Positions 1 through 8,779 of a stretch of DNA of 64,000 nucleotides are shown piece after piece. The stretch's first letter is position 1, and the number at the start of each line of letters is the position of its first letter. The notes below the pieces were generated by a model, which made no database searches, was not told the origin of the DNA, and saw nothing but the letters and a program-made list of their open reading frames with translations. The stretch is from Bacillus sp. 2B10. GTDB taxonomy: Bacteria; Pseudomonadota; Alphaproteobacteria; Sphingomonadales; Sphingomonadaceae. The position numbers and the translations under genes are program-made. Location: assembly GCA_003946805.1 (NCBI GenBank), contig RPSH01000009.1, positions 1-64,000 of the forward strand, given 5' to 3'.

Positions 1-181
1 GCGAGGGGGCGAGGGGGCGGGAACGTGTCGATCGCCACCCATGAGCCGGTTTCGCTGCACGGATGATCCGGATACCGAGTTGCTTGCACGATGAACTCGT
101 GGCGCGGGACGGAAGCCGACATGTCGATCGTGGAACCCGGCAGCGACGTCACGGAAGGTCCGGGGTCTGCGCCTTCGGTCT

Positions 182-1279
182 TCAAGGTCCCGTTTCGACC
201 GGAACCTCGGCGCTCGCTTCCAGGTGAGCGATCAGCGCGTCGAGCGTCAGCGGGCGGCTGATGAAGAAGCCTTGTGCGGCATCGCACCCCATCATCGTCA
301 GCAGCGACAGTTGCGCCTCGGTCTCCACGCCTTCGGCGGTCACTTCCATGTCGAGGGCGTGCGCCAGATCGATGGTGGACCGCACGATCAGCGGCTCCGA
401 ATGATCGTTGCCGATCTGCCGGATGAAGCTCCCGTCGATCTTGAGTTCCCTCGCGCCGGAACCCTTCAAAAGGCCGAGCGAGGAGAAGCCCGTACCGTAA
501 TCGTCGATGGCGACGACGATGCCCATGGCCTCCAGTTCGCGGATGTATCCGGGCACTGTCTCGGGTTCGGCGATCAGCGCGGTCTCGGTGATCTCGAAGC
601 AAAGGCGCGGACGCTCTCCGCCGAGGACGTGCGCGCAATTACGGATGAAGTCACGCTCGCCCATCATCATTGGCGAGATGTTGAGCGCGACGACGAGATC
701 GAATCCACGCTTGCGCAGGATACGTTGCCGTTCGATCGCCGCTTCGATCGTCCAGTAGGTGACCGCTTCGATCAGTCCCTCCTCTTCCAGGAGGGGAACG
801 AAGGTCGCGGGTGCGACATGGCCCCGGTCGGGATGCTGCCACCGCAGCAGGGCCTCCGCGCCGGTCACCTTTCGGCTCTTCAAATCCACCTTGGGCTGGA
901 ATACGAGCTCGAATTGTCGCCGATCGATCGCCTGGCGGAGATCGCGTACCAGTTCGACCCGGTCGCGGCTGTCGACCTGGCTACGCCGCACGATCCAGTC
1001 CGCATCGTCGTCATCGAGGATCGCGCCGGTCAGGCCCGTGGTGCGATCGACATGACGGGCGTGCCGGAGGCCCGTACCGCGCAGATCGCTCCCGGAAAGA
1101 TCGAAGCCGCGCAGGTCCGCGTCCTCGAAGCGGAGCGCGCGGAGGTCGCGATCGCGAAAGTCGCGATCGGGCGCGAGGCAGGCCGCGCGCACCAGCGCAT
1201 CGAAGCGAGTATCCTCGCCTGCGTAGAGGTCAGCTAGGCGGCGTCCGAGATCGGGATTGTCCATTACGAGGCGCGTCAC
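182..1279 (-). CDS. EAL-domain cyclic-di-GMP phosphodiesterase
   Basis: A 365-residue cytoplasmic protein. Residues about 40-75 are rich in A/DLRG-type five-residue repeats (pentapeptide-repeat-like). An EAL domain fills residues 115-355. The hallmark residues are present: AEALLRW at 141-147, the Asn of ALNIS at 200, FEITE at 228-232, AIDDYGTGFSSL from 257, LKID at 279-282 and TAEGVE near 315. The enzyme should therefore be active and hydrolyse c-di-GMP to pGpG. There is no GGDEF, PAS or membrane segment. Its ATG overlaps the stop of the upstream gene by four bases, so the two are translationally coupled. The pentapeptide-like N-terminus is an unusual partner for EAL and may be a protein-interaction module; that part is inference. 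Confidence 0.9.
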   Translation of the reverse strand: MTRLVMDNPDLGRRLADLYAGEDTRFDALVRAACLAPDRDFRDRDLRALRFEDADLRGFDLSGSDLRGTGLRHARHVDRTTGLTGAILDDDDADWIVRRSQVDSRDRVELVRDLRQAIDRRQFELVFQPKVDLKSRKVTGAEALLRWQHPDRGHVAPATFVPLLEEEGLIEAVTYWTIEAAIERQRILRKRGFDLVVALNISPMMMGERDFIRNCAHVLGGERPRLCFEITETALIAEPETVPGYIRELEAMGIVVAIDDYGTGFSSLGLLKGSGARELKIDGSFIRQIGNDHSEPLIVRSTIDLAHALDMEVTAEGVETEAQLSLLTMMGCDAAQGFFISRPLTLDALIAHLEASAEVPVETGP

Positions 1280-2223
1280 GAGCGTTCCCCTTCCGCCGCC
1301 CGATCACCGTACTCGCGCGCCTTCGTACAAGCGGCCTGGATCTCGTAGAGGGTGAGTTCGTCCGTCATCGAGTCCGTGGCGGCCCGCTCGATGCAGATCG
1401 CGGCGAGGCGGTCGCGCATCGTGGCGATCGCCGCATCGCGCTCGGTTTGTGCGGCCTGCTCGCCACCGATCGCTTCGACGCTCAGGCCATCGCGCGTGGT
1501 CACCGCGAAGTCGATCGTGCCGGTCGCGCAGCCGGGCAGGAACTCGACCTCGCACCCATGCGGCCGTCCCTCGATGACCCGCGCGAAATACTGGCCATCG
1601 AGGCATCCGTCGCGCTTGAGCGGGTCGCCATGGGTCCGGTCACCGACCCGCCAGCCCCCCGGCACCGCCTCTACTTCATAGAGATCCTGCGACGCGGTGA
1701 TCGTCCGCTCGACGGTAGCGCTGCCCTGCCAGGAAGATCCGACACGGTAGCTTCCGGCCGCTGATGCCCTAGGCTGGCCGCTCAGCGCTGCCGCCAGATC
1801 GAGGCGGCTTGCCCGGTCGCGGGTCGCAGCGGTGCGGTCCGAGGTGGCCTGCGTTTCGGCATAGGCGCCGATCTCGACCGCACTGCGATACTTGCTGTCG
1901 GCAAGAACCGAGACGCCGTCGCAGCGATAGCGCACATAGCAGTGACGCAGGCGGACCCTGAGTTCGATGGGTGGCAATCCCGACGGCGGCTGGTGCAGCA
2001 CCTGTCCTGCAAGCCGCTGCAACAGCCCCGACCTGCGCTCCACCTGCAACCGCCACTCGTCCACCTCGAGCCGCAAGTCGATGGCGAAGACGTCCTCGAT
2101 CCGGTTGGCGCCGCATCGAACATGCAACGCGACGAACCGGTCGAGTCCGCGCGGCGTGCCGGTGGTGAAGGCGCTGTCCGGGCGATGGTCGGACGAGGCG
2201 TCGATGCGGGTGCGATCGTTCAT
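1276..2223 (-). CDS. Unknown protein coupled to the EAL gene
   Basis: A 315-residue protein I do not recognise. The start at 2223 begins MNDRTRID; the frame is open upstream but that stretch overlaps the divergent gene's leader and reads like non-coding sequence. No signal peptide or membrane segment is visible. The middle is rich in Arg and Ala, and the C-terminal third has a run of acidic and Cys-containing segments (CLDGQYF, CEVEFLPGC). The stop overlaps the start of the EAL gene (ATGA), so both come from one transcript, and it may act with or regulate the EAL protein. The coding call rests on G/C-rich third positions and on the overlap. Confidence 0.6.
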   Translation of the reverse strand: MNDRTRIDASSDHRPDSAFTTGTPRGLDRFVALHVRCGANRIEDVFAIDLRLEVDEWRLQVERRSGLLQRLAGQVLHQPPSGLPPIELRVRLRHCYVRYRCDGVSVLADSKYRSAVEIGAYAETQATSDRTAATRDRASRLDLAAALSGQPRASAAGSYRVGSSWQGSATVERTITASQDLYEVEAVPGGWRVGDRTHGDPLKRDGCLDGQYFARVIEGRPHGCEVEFLPGCATGTIDFAVTTRDGLSVEAIGGEQAAQTERDAAIATMRDRLAAICIERAATDSMTDELTLYEIQAACTKAREYGDRAAEGERS

Positions 2224-2413
2224 GGCCGCAGCGTAGCGACTGGAGTTTCGCCATGCCACCGGAACGCATCCCGCGCCCGTCCATCGACCGGTGCAGCCAG
2301 CGGATTGGCGAGCCGCCAGCCCGGCCGTGATCCGTGGCGGGAGCGAAGGTGAGGGGGGATCGGATGACGGATCGGAAGTCCGTTCGCACCCCAATTCAGC
2401 AGGAGACAATCCC

Positions 2414-3607
2414 ATGGCGAGCCTCGCTCCCGTCGCCGACCGCCAGGTCGATGGCGCCTACCGCGTCGACATCTCGCGCGGATGCAATGTCGACCGTGTA
2501 TCGTCGGAATGGTTCTCACGCCCCGACGACGAAAAGTACCTGTCGCTCACCGATCTCTACGCCAGCGTCCGCGGCCGGGCCGAGCGAGCGAAGACCAAAG
2601 TCGTCGAGAGCGCCAGCATCCGCGTCGAGGCACGCGGGCCGAACCGCGAGCAACTGGCGCTGCTGGTTCCCGACAATGCCGGCCCGGTCGCACCGACCAA
2701 CTGGTCGTTCGGGCAACTGTGCAGTCTGGTCGGCGCACCGGCGTCCTATCTGCGCCAGCTCCCCGCGGTGCTGGCGGGGATCAACATGCAGCATGGTCTT
2801 CTCCATCACCGCGCCGAGCAGGTGAAGCTGCTCCAGGCCGAGGATGGCCGCACCGAACTGCGCGCGGTGACAGGCCCGGATTACGGCCGCATCTGGGATC
2901 ATGAACTGGTCGCGGCGGTGATGAAGATCGCCGGCAACGGCACCGGGGACACGCGCTGGAAGGTGCCGGGCGTGCTCGACTGGGGCTCGATGCGCTACAA
3001 CCCTTATGTCCACGTCTGCCGCGAGACGACAACGCTCTATGCGTCCGACCGCGACGTCTTCCTGTTCCTGGTAGACGATACGCACCCGATCGAGGCCGGC
3101 AAGCTGCCGAACGGCGACCCCGATCTCTACTTCCGCGGCTTCTACTGCTGGAACAGCGAGGTCGGCGCCAAGACGCTCGGCATCGCGACCTTCTATCTCC
3201 GCGCCGTGTGTCAGAACCGGAACCTCTGGGGTGTCGAGAACTTCGAGGAGATCAGCATCCGCCACTCGAAGTTCGCGGCCGCCCGCTTCGCGCACCAGGC
3301 CGCCCCGGCGCTGGAGAGCTTCGCCGACAGCTCGCCCCGCCACTTCGTCGACGGCATTCGCTCGGCGCGCGAGCGCGTCGTCGCGCGCACCGACGAGGAT
3401 CGCACCGACTTCCTGCGCAGGCGCGGCTTCTCCAAGACGGAAACGAGCCGCGTGATCGAAATGGTACTGGCGGAAGAGGGCCACCCGCCTGCCTCGGTCT
3501 ACGATTTCGTCCAGGGGATCACCGCGCTCGCGCGGGGCAAGCCGCATCAGGACGCGCGGCTCGATCTCGAAGCCAAGGCGAGGAAGCTGCTCGAACAGGC
3601 GCGCTGA
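2414..3607 (+). CDS. DUF932-like plasmid/phage-type protein
   Basis: A 397-residue cytoplasmic protein of the DUF932 type, a family common on plasmids and phages whose biochemical role is not established. Supporting segments are WSFGQLCSLVGAPASYL near residues 95-111, a TGPDYGRIWDHEL segment, VFLFLVDD, and the C-terminal domain with FYLRAVCQNRN. The start at 2414 is chosen for the AGGAGA ribosome site nine bases upstream; a longer in-frame start at 2291 lacks one. It diverges from the gene at 2223, so the 190 bases between them should hold both promoters. A strong hairpin follows its stop before the PRTRC block. Confidence 0.8.
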   Translation: MASLAPVADRQVDGAYRVDISRGCNVDRVSSEWFSRPDDEKYLSLTDLYASVRGRAERAKTKVVESASIRVEARGPNREQLALLVPDNAGPVAPTNWSFGQLCSLVGAPASYLRQLPAVLAGINMQHGLLHHRAEQVKLLQAEDGRTELRAVTGPDYGRIWDHELVAAVMKIAGNGTGDTRWKVPGVLDWGSMRYNPYVHVCRETTTLYASDRDVFLFLVDDTHPIEAGKLPNGDPDLYFRGFYCWNSEVGAKTLGIATFYLRAVCQNRNLWGVENFEEISIRHSKFAAARFAHQAAPALESFADSSPRHFVDGIRSARERVVARTDEDRTDFLRRRGFSKTETSRVIEMVLAEEGHPPASVYDFVQGITALARGKPHQDARLDLEAKARKLLEQAR

Positions 3608-3641
3608 CGCCTCGCTGCCGCTCCGTCTGAATCCATGACCT

Positions 3642-3669
3642 CACGCTCCGGCCTCCCGGCCGGAGCGTG
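3642..3669 (+). terminator. Perfect 12-bp hairpin between DUF932 gene and parB
   Basis: CACGCTCCGGCC at 3642-3653 pairs exactly with 3658-3669 around the four-base loop TCCC. A C/T-rich stretch (CCTTTCCCTT) follows instead of a clean T run. It is probably a transcription terminator or attenuator separating the DUF932 gene from the PRTRC operon. The parB ribosome site starts about 15 bases downstream. Confidence 0.6.
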
Positions 3670-3694
3670 CCTTTCCCTTGCAAGGAGACCCGCT

Positions 3695-5428
3695 ATGCGC
3701 GTCCGATCCCACGCTTCCATCGCGGAACCCATCGCCCGAACGCCTCCGATCGGCGCCACCATGCTCGCGCTGTCCAGGATGGTGAAGGGCCGCAACCCCC
3801 GACGCTACTTCGACCGCGCGACGCATGACGAACTCGTCGTCTCGATCCGGCTGCGCGGGATCATCCAGCCGATCGTGCTCCGGCCGTGGCCCGGTAGCGG
3901 CGACCTGTTCGAGATCGTCGCCGGTGAACGCCGCTACCGCGCAGCGCTGGAGGTGTATGGTCCCGATGGCGAGGTTCCGGTCGTCGTTCGCGAGATGACC
4001 GACGAAGAAGCGCTCGAGGCGGCGATCGACGAGAACGACGTTCGCGACGATGCATCCGAGACCGAACAAGCCGACGCGGCGGTCCGCCGTCTGGCGGCGT
4101 GCGGCAACGACCGCGCCGAGACGGCGCGCCGGCTCGGCTGGTCGCGGGCGAAGCTCGATCGCCGCCTGGCGCTCGCCGACCTGTCCGAAACGGTCAAATG
4201 CGCGCTCGATGAGCGCCGGATCAAGGTCGGTCATGCCGAGCTGCTCGCGGTCATCCCGGCCGACAAGCAGGACAAGGCGCTCGACACGATCCTGAACGCC
4301 AGGCTGGATGTCGCCAAGACCCGCGAACTGCTGATGCGGGTTACACAGAACCTCGCCAGCGCGTGTTTCGACAAGGGCGAATGCACCGCCTGTCCGTTCA
4401 ACTCCGCCGCGCAGGCGGTGCTGTTCGAGACCCATGTCGACGACGGGCATTGCACCAACGCTGCCTGCTTCGAATTGAAGACCCAGGCTGCCGAGGCGAT
4501 CCGCTTCGAGCAACAGGAACAGGCCGAGCGGTTGGCGAAGGCGGCTCAGCCAGCCCCCGCCGCTGTGGATGCCGGTGAACCCGATGACGAAGATATTGAA
4601 GGGCACGATATCGAGGGTGATGAAGCCGATGACGATGGCCTGGAGCACGCCCGCGGCGATGCTGCGACCGACGATAGGGAACCGGCAAGCAGCACGACCG
4701 CTGCGCCTGCCCGGATCGCCGCCGTCGCACCCGCCCCGACACCCCCGGCGATAGCTGCGAGCCGGGCATCACTCACGGCTGGCCCGTGCGTCACCAGCAC
4801 GTCGATTGCCGCCCGCACCGCCGAATATCGCGAGGCCGCCTGGCGCACCGCGCTTGCCCGCGCGCTGGCAGGTAACGCGGATAACGCCCGCATCACCATT
4901 CTGATCGCGGCGATGTCGGGCACGCTCTCCCAGATCAAGGCCGATACGCTGATTTCCCGCGCCGGCGTGCTGATCGGCGCGCCCTTCGCGGGGCTCGACT
5001 ATCCGGCGCAGATCGCCGCGATCCGCGCCCTTGCCGGTGCGCAGGCGACGAACATACTGTCGGTAATCGGTGCGGCCTATGCCAAGGACGTCCACCGCTT
5101 CGGCCATGTCGCGGACCTGGCGCGGGCGTTCTACGTCGACCTGCGCGATAGCTGGCAAGTCGATCGGGCCTTTCTCGAACGCTATACCAAGGACGAGCTC
5201 TCCTTCCTCGCGCGCGAATGCGGCCTGGTCGCGCACATGGGCGAGAAGGCGTTCGCCAAACTGCTCGCCGCCAAGAAGACGGATCTCGTAACGGCGATGC
5301 TCAATCGCCCGGGCTTCGCCTGGCCCGGGCGCCTGCCGGGTTCGATGACGTTCGACGGTGCCTATGGCCCACCGCCGGACCGCGCGCCTGCGTCGGCATC
5401 TCCGCCGATCACCGCGCTCGCCGCCTGA
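3695..5428 (+). CDS. parB: PRTRC-type ParB partition protein
   Basis: A 577-residue ParB/Spo0J-like DNA-binding protein of the PRTRC subtype. The N-terminal ParB domain has GRNPRRYF, the LRGIIQPI segment and the nucleotide-binding motif GERRYRAA. A helix-turn-helix follows (RRLGWSRAKLDRRLALA). A Cys-rich patch at about residues 225-262 (CFDKGECTACP, then CTNAACFE) may bind metal. A disordered, acidic Ala/Pro linker leads to a helical C-terminal domain. The start at 3695 follows AAGGAGA; an in-frame start at 3635 would fall in the upstream hairpin. It heads a cassette with genes E, C, F, B, A and ThiF. No ParA lies in the window. Confidence 0.88.
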   Translation: MRVRSHASIAEPIARTPPIGATMLALSRMVKGRNPRRYFDRATHDELVVSIRLRGIIQPIVLRPWPGSGDLFEIVAGERRYRAALEVYGPDGEVPVVVREMTDEEALEAAIDENDVRDDASETEQADAAVRRLAACGNDRAETARRLGWSRAKLDRRLALADLSETVKCALDERRIKVGHAELLAVIPADKQDKALDTILNARLDVAKTRELLMRVTQNLASACFDKGECTACPFNSAAQAVLFETHVDDGHCTNAACFELKTQAAEAIRFEQQEQAERLAKAAQPAPAAVDAGEPDDEDIEGHDIEGDEADDDGLEHARGDAATDDREPASSTTAAPARIAAVAPAPTPPAIAASRASLTAGPCVTSTSIAARTAEYREAAWRTALARALAGNADNARITILIAAMSGTLSQIKADTLISRAGVLIGAPFAGLDYPAQIAAIRALAGAQATNILSVIGAAYAKDVHRFGHVADLARAFYVDLRDSWQVDRAFLERYTKDELSFLARECGLVAHMGEKAFAKLLAAKKTDLVTAMLNRPGFAWPGRLPGSMTFDGAYGPPPDRAPASASPPITALAA

Positions 5429-5457
5429 CCGCAACCCTTACCTGAAGGATCATCACC

Positions 5458-5889
5458 ATGCTGATCGCCAGCCTGCTGCCGCTGCTTGCCCGCTATTCGC
5501 TTAGGCTCGACCTCGTCGCCGGCCCCGACGATACCGTGACCCTGACGGTCATTCCGCGAACGGTAGAGGGCGCAGCCCGCACCGCCGATGCCGGCGAGAC
5601 CCGGCCGATCTCGATCACGGCGACTGCGGCCGAGATCGATGCCGAACTTGCGCGCGGGACGGACGGTGCGCTCGGCCAGCTGATCGCCGCGCGTAAGGAC
5701 CTCGCGGACCAGATCGCCGAACAGCGGCAGGCTGCCGACAAGGCGAAGCAGGCCGTTACGGACGCGGCCAAGGCGAAAACTGCCGCACCCGCGGTCAGAA
5801 CTTCGACGCTGGAGAGTGTCGCGACGCCAGCGGCGCCGACCAGCCCGCCCGCCACGGCGAAGCCGGACGAACCCGCCAGCCTCTTCTGA
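5458..5889 (+). CDS. PRTRC system protein E
   Basis: A 143-residue protein with the usual PRTRC-E pattern: an N-terminal hydrophobic LLPLLARYSLRLDL strand-helix, VTLTVIPR, then a coiled-coil-like segment (LIAARKDLADQIAEQRQAADKAKQ) and a Pro/Ala-rich tail ending in PASLF. It lies 29 bases after parB. The molecular role of this family is not known. The short acidic-hydrophobic end could be a docking tail (inference). Confidence 0.8.
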   Translation: MLIASLLPLLARYSLRLDLVAGPDDTVTLTVIPRTVEGAARTADAGETRPISITATAAEIDAELARGTDGALGQLIAARKDLADQIAEQRQAADKAKQAVTDAAKAKTAAPAVRTSTLESVATPAAPTSPPATAKPDEPASLF

Positions 5890-5932
5890 CCTCCCAAACG
5901 AACCATCAACCTCGACGAACAGGACAGCGACC

Positions 5933-6139
5933 ATGCAGATCCAGCAGCTCACCCGCACCTATCGCTATGACGGCATCGATCTTCCGGTGCCGCCGCATCT
6001 CGCCGAGGACCGGGCGGCGCTTCGCGCCTATCACGCCACCCTCTATCCGGCGATCCTCAACGCCGAGGCGGTCGATGCCGGCGTCACCGGCGGCGCCCAC
6101 GTCGTCGAATATCGCCGCGCCATCGGCACCAAGGGCTGA
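5933..6139 (+). CDS. PRTRC system protein C, ubiquitin-like candidate
   Basis: A 68-residue protein beginning MQIQQLTRTYRYDG and ending EYRRAIGTKG. The length, the beta-rich start, the central YHATLYPAILNA segment and the conserved GTKG end fit PRTRC protein C. That family has been placed with the prokaryotic ubiquitin-like (Prok_Ub) group. The final Gly would be the residue activated by the E1-like ThiF protein encoded in the same operon. That conjugation step is inference; no direct function is known. The start at 5933 is the first ATG after the protein E stop; a longer open frame from 5816 overlaps protein E and is not credible. Confidence 0.82.
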   Translation: MQIQQLTRTYRYDGIDLPVPPHLAEDRAALRAYHATLYPAILNAEAVDAGVTGGAHVVEYRRAIGTKG

Positions 6140-6216
6140 GCGCGTGTCCCGCCCGCAGCCGGCGCCGATCCCCGCGGCGCCCGTCAAGACCCTGCTCGAA
6201 TGGATGGCCTGCGACG

Positions 6217-7311
6217 ATGGCGACACGACCGGCCTTGCCCGACCGGCCTGCAGTGCGCAGGCCGAAACCCTCCACGTCGCGATCGTCGCCGGCGCGCAAC
6301 GCGGCGAGGGGGGCGGCGTCCGCGAGCCGCTTCATCCCCCCGCCGGTCTGCGGCTCGCACCGCTCGGCTGATCTTGCCGGGCGGGCGGTCGCGCTGTCCG
6401 GGGACATCCCGACCATCTTCGATACCCCGCTGGCGCGCCATCATCGGTTCGTCGGCGGCTGGGTCGCCAGGCAGCACCCGTCCGCGGCGATCTATACCCG
6501 GCCGCAGGTCCGCCGTCACATCGAGCGGACGTTCGCCGCCGCGGTGCTCGACATCCTCAAGCCCGTCGAGCTGGCCGACCTCGGGGTCGCGGTGCTGCGC
6601 GGCGACGGCGATCGGCCGCCGGCGCTCGTCGTCACCTGCGAGAGCGTCGGGCAGCTCGATCTCGGCTGGATCGAGGACAGCGACGCGCCGGTAGCCTGGC
6701 GCGCCACCGCCTATGCCGCGCTCGAACGCATGCTCGGTCGCGTGCTCCCGGTGTTCGGCTACCAGGATCTGTTCGAGGAGATCGCCCGCTGGTACTGGGA
6801 GGGCGAGACCGACGATGCCGCCGCGCGGCAGGTGTTGGTCGACTATCACGGTGCCGAGGAGGACGATCTCGACGGGCAGTCGCTGCCGTCGACGATGAAC
6901 GCCCGCCGGCCGGCATGGATGATCGCGGCGAACGCGGTCCCGCCGGCACGTCTCCCGATCGGCCTGCGTCGAACGTTGGTTGCGCTTCGCCGCACCTTCG
7001 AAGCGGTGGAGCAGATCCCGCCCGGCTGCGACGCATGGCACGTCGATCATGAGATTCTCTTCGACCATCTTCCCGACCTCGAGGAAGCCTTGCACCTGCC
7101 GCCGGTGACGCTCGTCCCGTTCGATCAGTTCGCCTGCGAACTCGACGATATCGGCCGCCACGGCATGGAGGTCGGCTTCAGCGACGTCGCCGGTCTCTAT
7201 CCGCTGCCCGATGCGGACCGGATCGACGACTGGTTCGCCTCGCTCCGGCTCGGCGCCACATTCCTGTGCGCGGTCCAGGAGCTGATCCGCTTCGATCCCT
7301 CTTCTTCGTGA
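6217..7311 (+). CDS. PRTRC system protein F (start uncertain)
   Basis: The frame from 6217 codes for 364 residues. From about residue 60 (DIPTIFDTPLARHHRFVGGW) it resembles PRTRC protein F, a family of unknown function always found with this cassette. The N-terminus is doubtful. A different frame (GTG 6144 to stop 6371) has the cleaner coding pattern over 6144-6371, and the first 55 residues from 6217 look like a shadow of it. Either a separate small gene overlaps the true start, or an indel split the gene. It lies between proteins C and B in the usual order. Confidence 0.75.
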   Translation: MATRPALPDRPAVRRPKPSTSRSSPARNAARGAASASRFIPPPVCGSHRSADLAGRAVALSGDIPTIFDTPLARHHRFVGGWVARQHPSAAIYTRPQVRRHIERTFAAAVLDILKPVELADLGVAVLRGDGDRPPALVVTCESVGQLDLGWIEDSDAPVAWRATAYAALERMLGRVLPVFGYQDLFEEIARWYWEGETDDAAARQVLVDYHGAEEDDLDGQSLPSTMNARRPAWMIAANAVPPARLPIGLRRTLVALRRTFEAVEQIPPGCDAWHVDHEILFDHLPDLEEALHLPPVTLVPFDQFACELDDIGRHGMEVGFSDVAGLYPLPDADRIDDWFASLRLGATFLCAVQELIRFDPSSS

Positions 7312-7319
7312 GGTTCGGC

Positions 7320-8123
7320 ATGCCAGGCCATTCCACCCGCTTCGACGCCGCCGCCGGCGATCTGGTCCTCAGCGGCGCCATCCTGCTCTACCGCGCCGGG
7401 TCGGCCAGTCAGGCGGCGTCCGCGTTCGCCAGCATCCATTCGGTCGAACTCGATGACGACGGTCAGCCGACGATCGCCGCGGGCGTGCCACTGTCGCGCG
7501 CGCATCTGCGGCAATGGACCGAGGCGCTCGGGCGGACGACGCGACCCGAACTCCTGCCGCCCGATGTGTTGGTCGCCCATGCCGACATGCTTGCCTGGTG
7601 GACGCCGGCGCAGGTGCGGCCCGCCTATTTCGCGCTGTCGAATCCGCCGCCGGATCTCCGCGCGCTGTCCGACCGGACGATCGCCCCGGTGCCCTATCCC
7701 GCGCATCTGTTCGTCGCCACCCGGTCGGGCCTCGGCGTCTATGCCTTGCCGACCGATGCGCGGCCGATGGCGGACACCGAACTGCGTCACTCGCCGGTGC
7801 TCAACGTCTATGCGAACGGACAGCTGTGCTGGGGCAACATCGCCCGGCCGGGAGGGCTGGACCTCGCATCGATCCCGGCGTTCGAGCGCGCGGTGTTCGA
7901 CAGCTGGTCGACCCACCTCAACCCGGGGCAGGAGCGGACCGTCACCGGCAGGGGCGGCCTCGTCCGGCTCTGGGACGACCTCGCCGCGCGCAGGGCAAAG
8001 CGCTTCCCGGTCGGGCGTCTCCGGCCGTTCACGACCGGAGCAGGGCAGCGTGGCGGGCAAACACCGGGCGGCGGAGCCGAGCCGATGACGCTCGGAACGC
8101 TCGTCGCGCGGGGCCGGCGATGA
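7320..8123 (+). CDS. PRTRC system protein B, E2-like candidate
   Basis: A 267-residue protein. The segment SPVLNVYANGQLCWGN at about 158-173 contains a single Cys (170) in the setting expected of the Prok-E2_D group, to which PRTRC protein B belongs; this Cys would carry a ubiquitin-like protein as thioester. Upstream segments PVPYPAHLFVATR and LGVYALPTDARP fit the E2-fold core. The start at 7320 has weak spacing from the preceding stop (7311). The stop overlaps the protein A start by four bases. The conjugating role is inferred from family assignment and operon partners. Confidence 0.82.
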   Translation: MPGHSTRFDAAAGDLVLSGAILLYRAGSASQAASAFASIHSVELDDDGQPTIAAGVPLSRAHLRQWTEALGRTTRPELLPPDVLVAHADMLAWWTPAQVRPAYFALSNPPPDLRALSDRTIAPVPYPAHLFVATRSGLGVYALPTDARPMADTELRHSPVLNVYANGQLCWGNIARPGGLDLASIPAFERAVFDSWSTHLNPGQERTVTGRGGLVRLWDDLAARRAKRFPVGRLRPFTTGAGQRGGQTPGGGAEPMTLGTLVARGRR

Positions 8124-8779
8124 CCATGCTCGCCGACGATCCCACCGCCGCCGCGGTCCTTGCCGCAGTTCCCTGTCACCCGGTGCCGCCGACCGAGCGG
8201 TCGCCCGCCATCGACGCGCTGCGCGATGCACGAGCCGGTCACGGCTTCGCCATCGGCCATGACGGGGTGATGCTGATCCTGCGCCGGCCCTGGCTGGCGC
8301 TCGACCTGCCCGTCACGCCGCCGGTCCGTGCCTGGCTTCCTTACGGCAGCGTCGGGCCGGCAAAGGCGGACCTGCGCTGCGGGCTGATCCCGCACGCGCT
8401 GCTTGCGGCGATCGGCGATCATTTCCGCGCCGCACTGCCCGACGAGGCGGCGGCGTTCGTCCTCTGGAACGAGCAGACGCGCGCGTTCGTCGTCGAGTTC
8501 CCCGTCATCGACGCGGCCAGCCCGTCACGGTTGGTCTATCGTACCCCGGTCCCGGCACCCGGCTGGCATCTGGTCTGCGACGTCCACAGCCACGGACACG
8601 CGCGCGCCTTCTTCAGCGCCACCGATGACGTCGACGACGCGCATGCCACCAAGGTCGCGATCGTCCTCGGTCGTCTCGACGATCCCGCGGGACCGACGAT
8701 GGCCGCGCGACTCTGTGCCGGCGGCATGTTCATCACCCTGCCGCGCAGCCCCTTTGCAGGAGAGCATGATGCCCTCTGA
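8120..8779 (+). CDS. PRTRC system protein A, JAMM-like peptidase candidate
   Basis: A 219-residue protein. HSH at 156-158 followed by FFSATDDVDD at 164-173 gives the H-x-H...S-x-x-D signature of zinc JAB/JAMM isopeptidases. A candidate catalytic Glu lies in FVLWNE (118) or PDEAA (109). Members of this superfamily cleave at the C-terminus of ubiquitin-like proteins, so this one would process protein C or remove it from targets (inference). ATG 8120 overlaps the protein B stop and its own end overlaps the ThiF start, so translation is coupled. Confidence 0.82.
   Translation: MTMLADDPTAAAVLAAVPCHPVPPTERSPAIDALRDARAGHGFAIGHDGVMLILRRPWLALDLPVTPPVRAWLPYGSVGPAKADLRCGLIPHALLAAIGDHFRAALPDEAAAFVLWNEQTRAFVVEFPVIDAASPSRLVYRTPVPAPGWHLVCDVHSHGHARAFFSATDDVDDAHATKVAIVLGRLDDPAGPTMAARLCAGGMFITLPRSPFAGEHDAL

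Noticed and set aside
1..30. GAGGGGGCG repeated at the left edge
   Set aside because: Only two to three units of a simple G-rich motif, cut by the window edge; not enough to call a repeat array.
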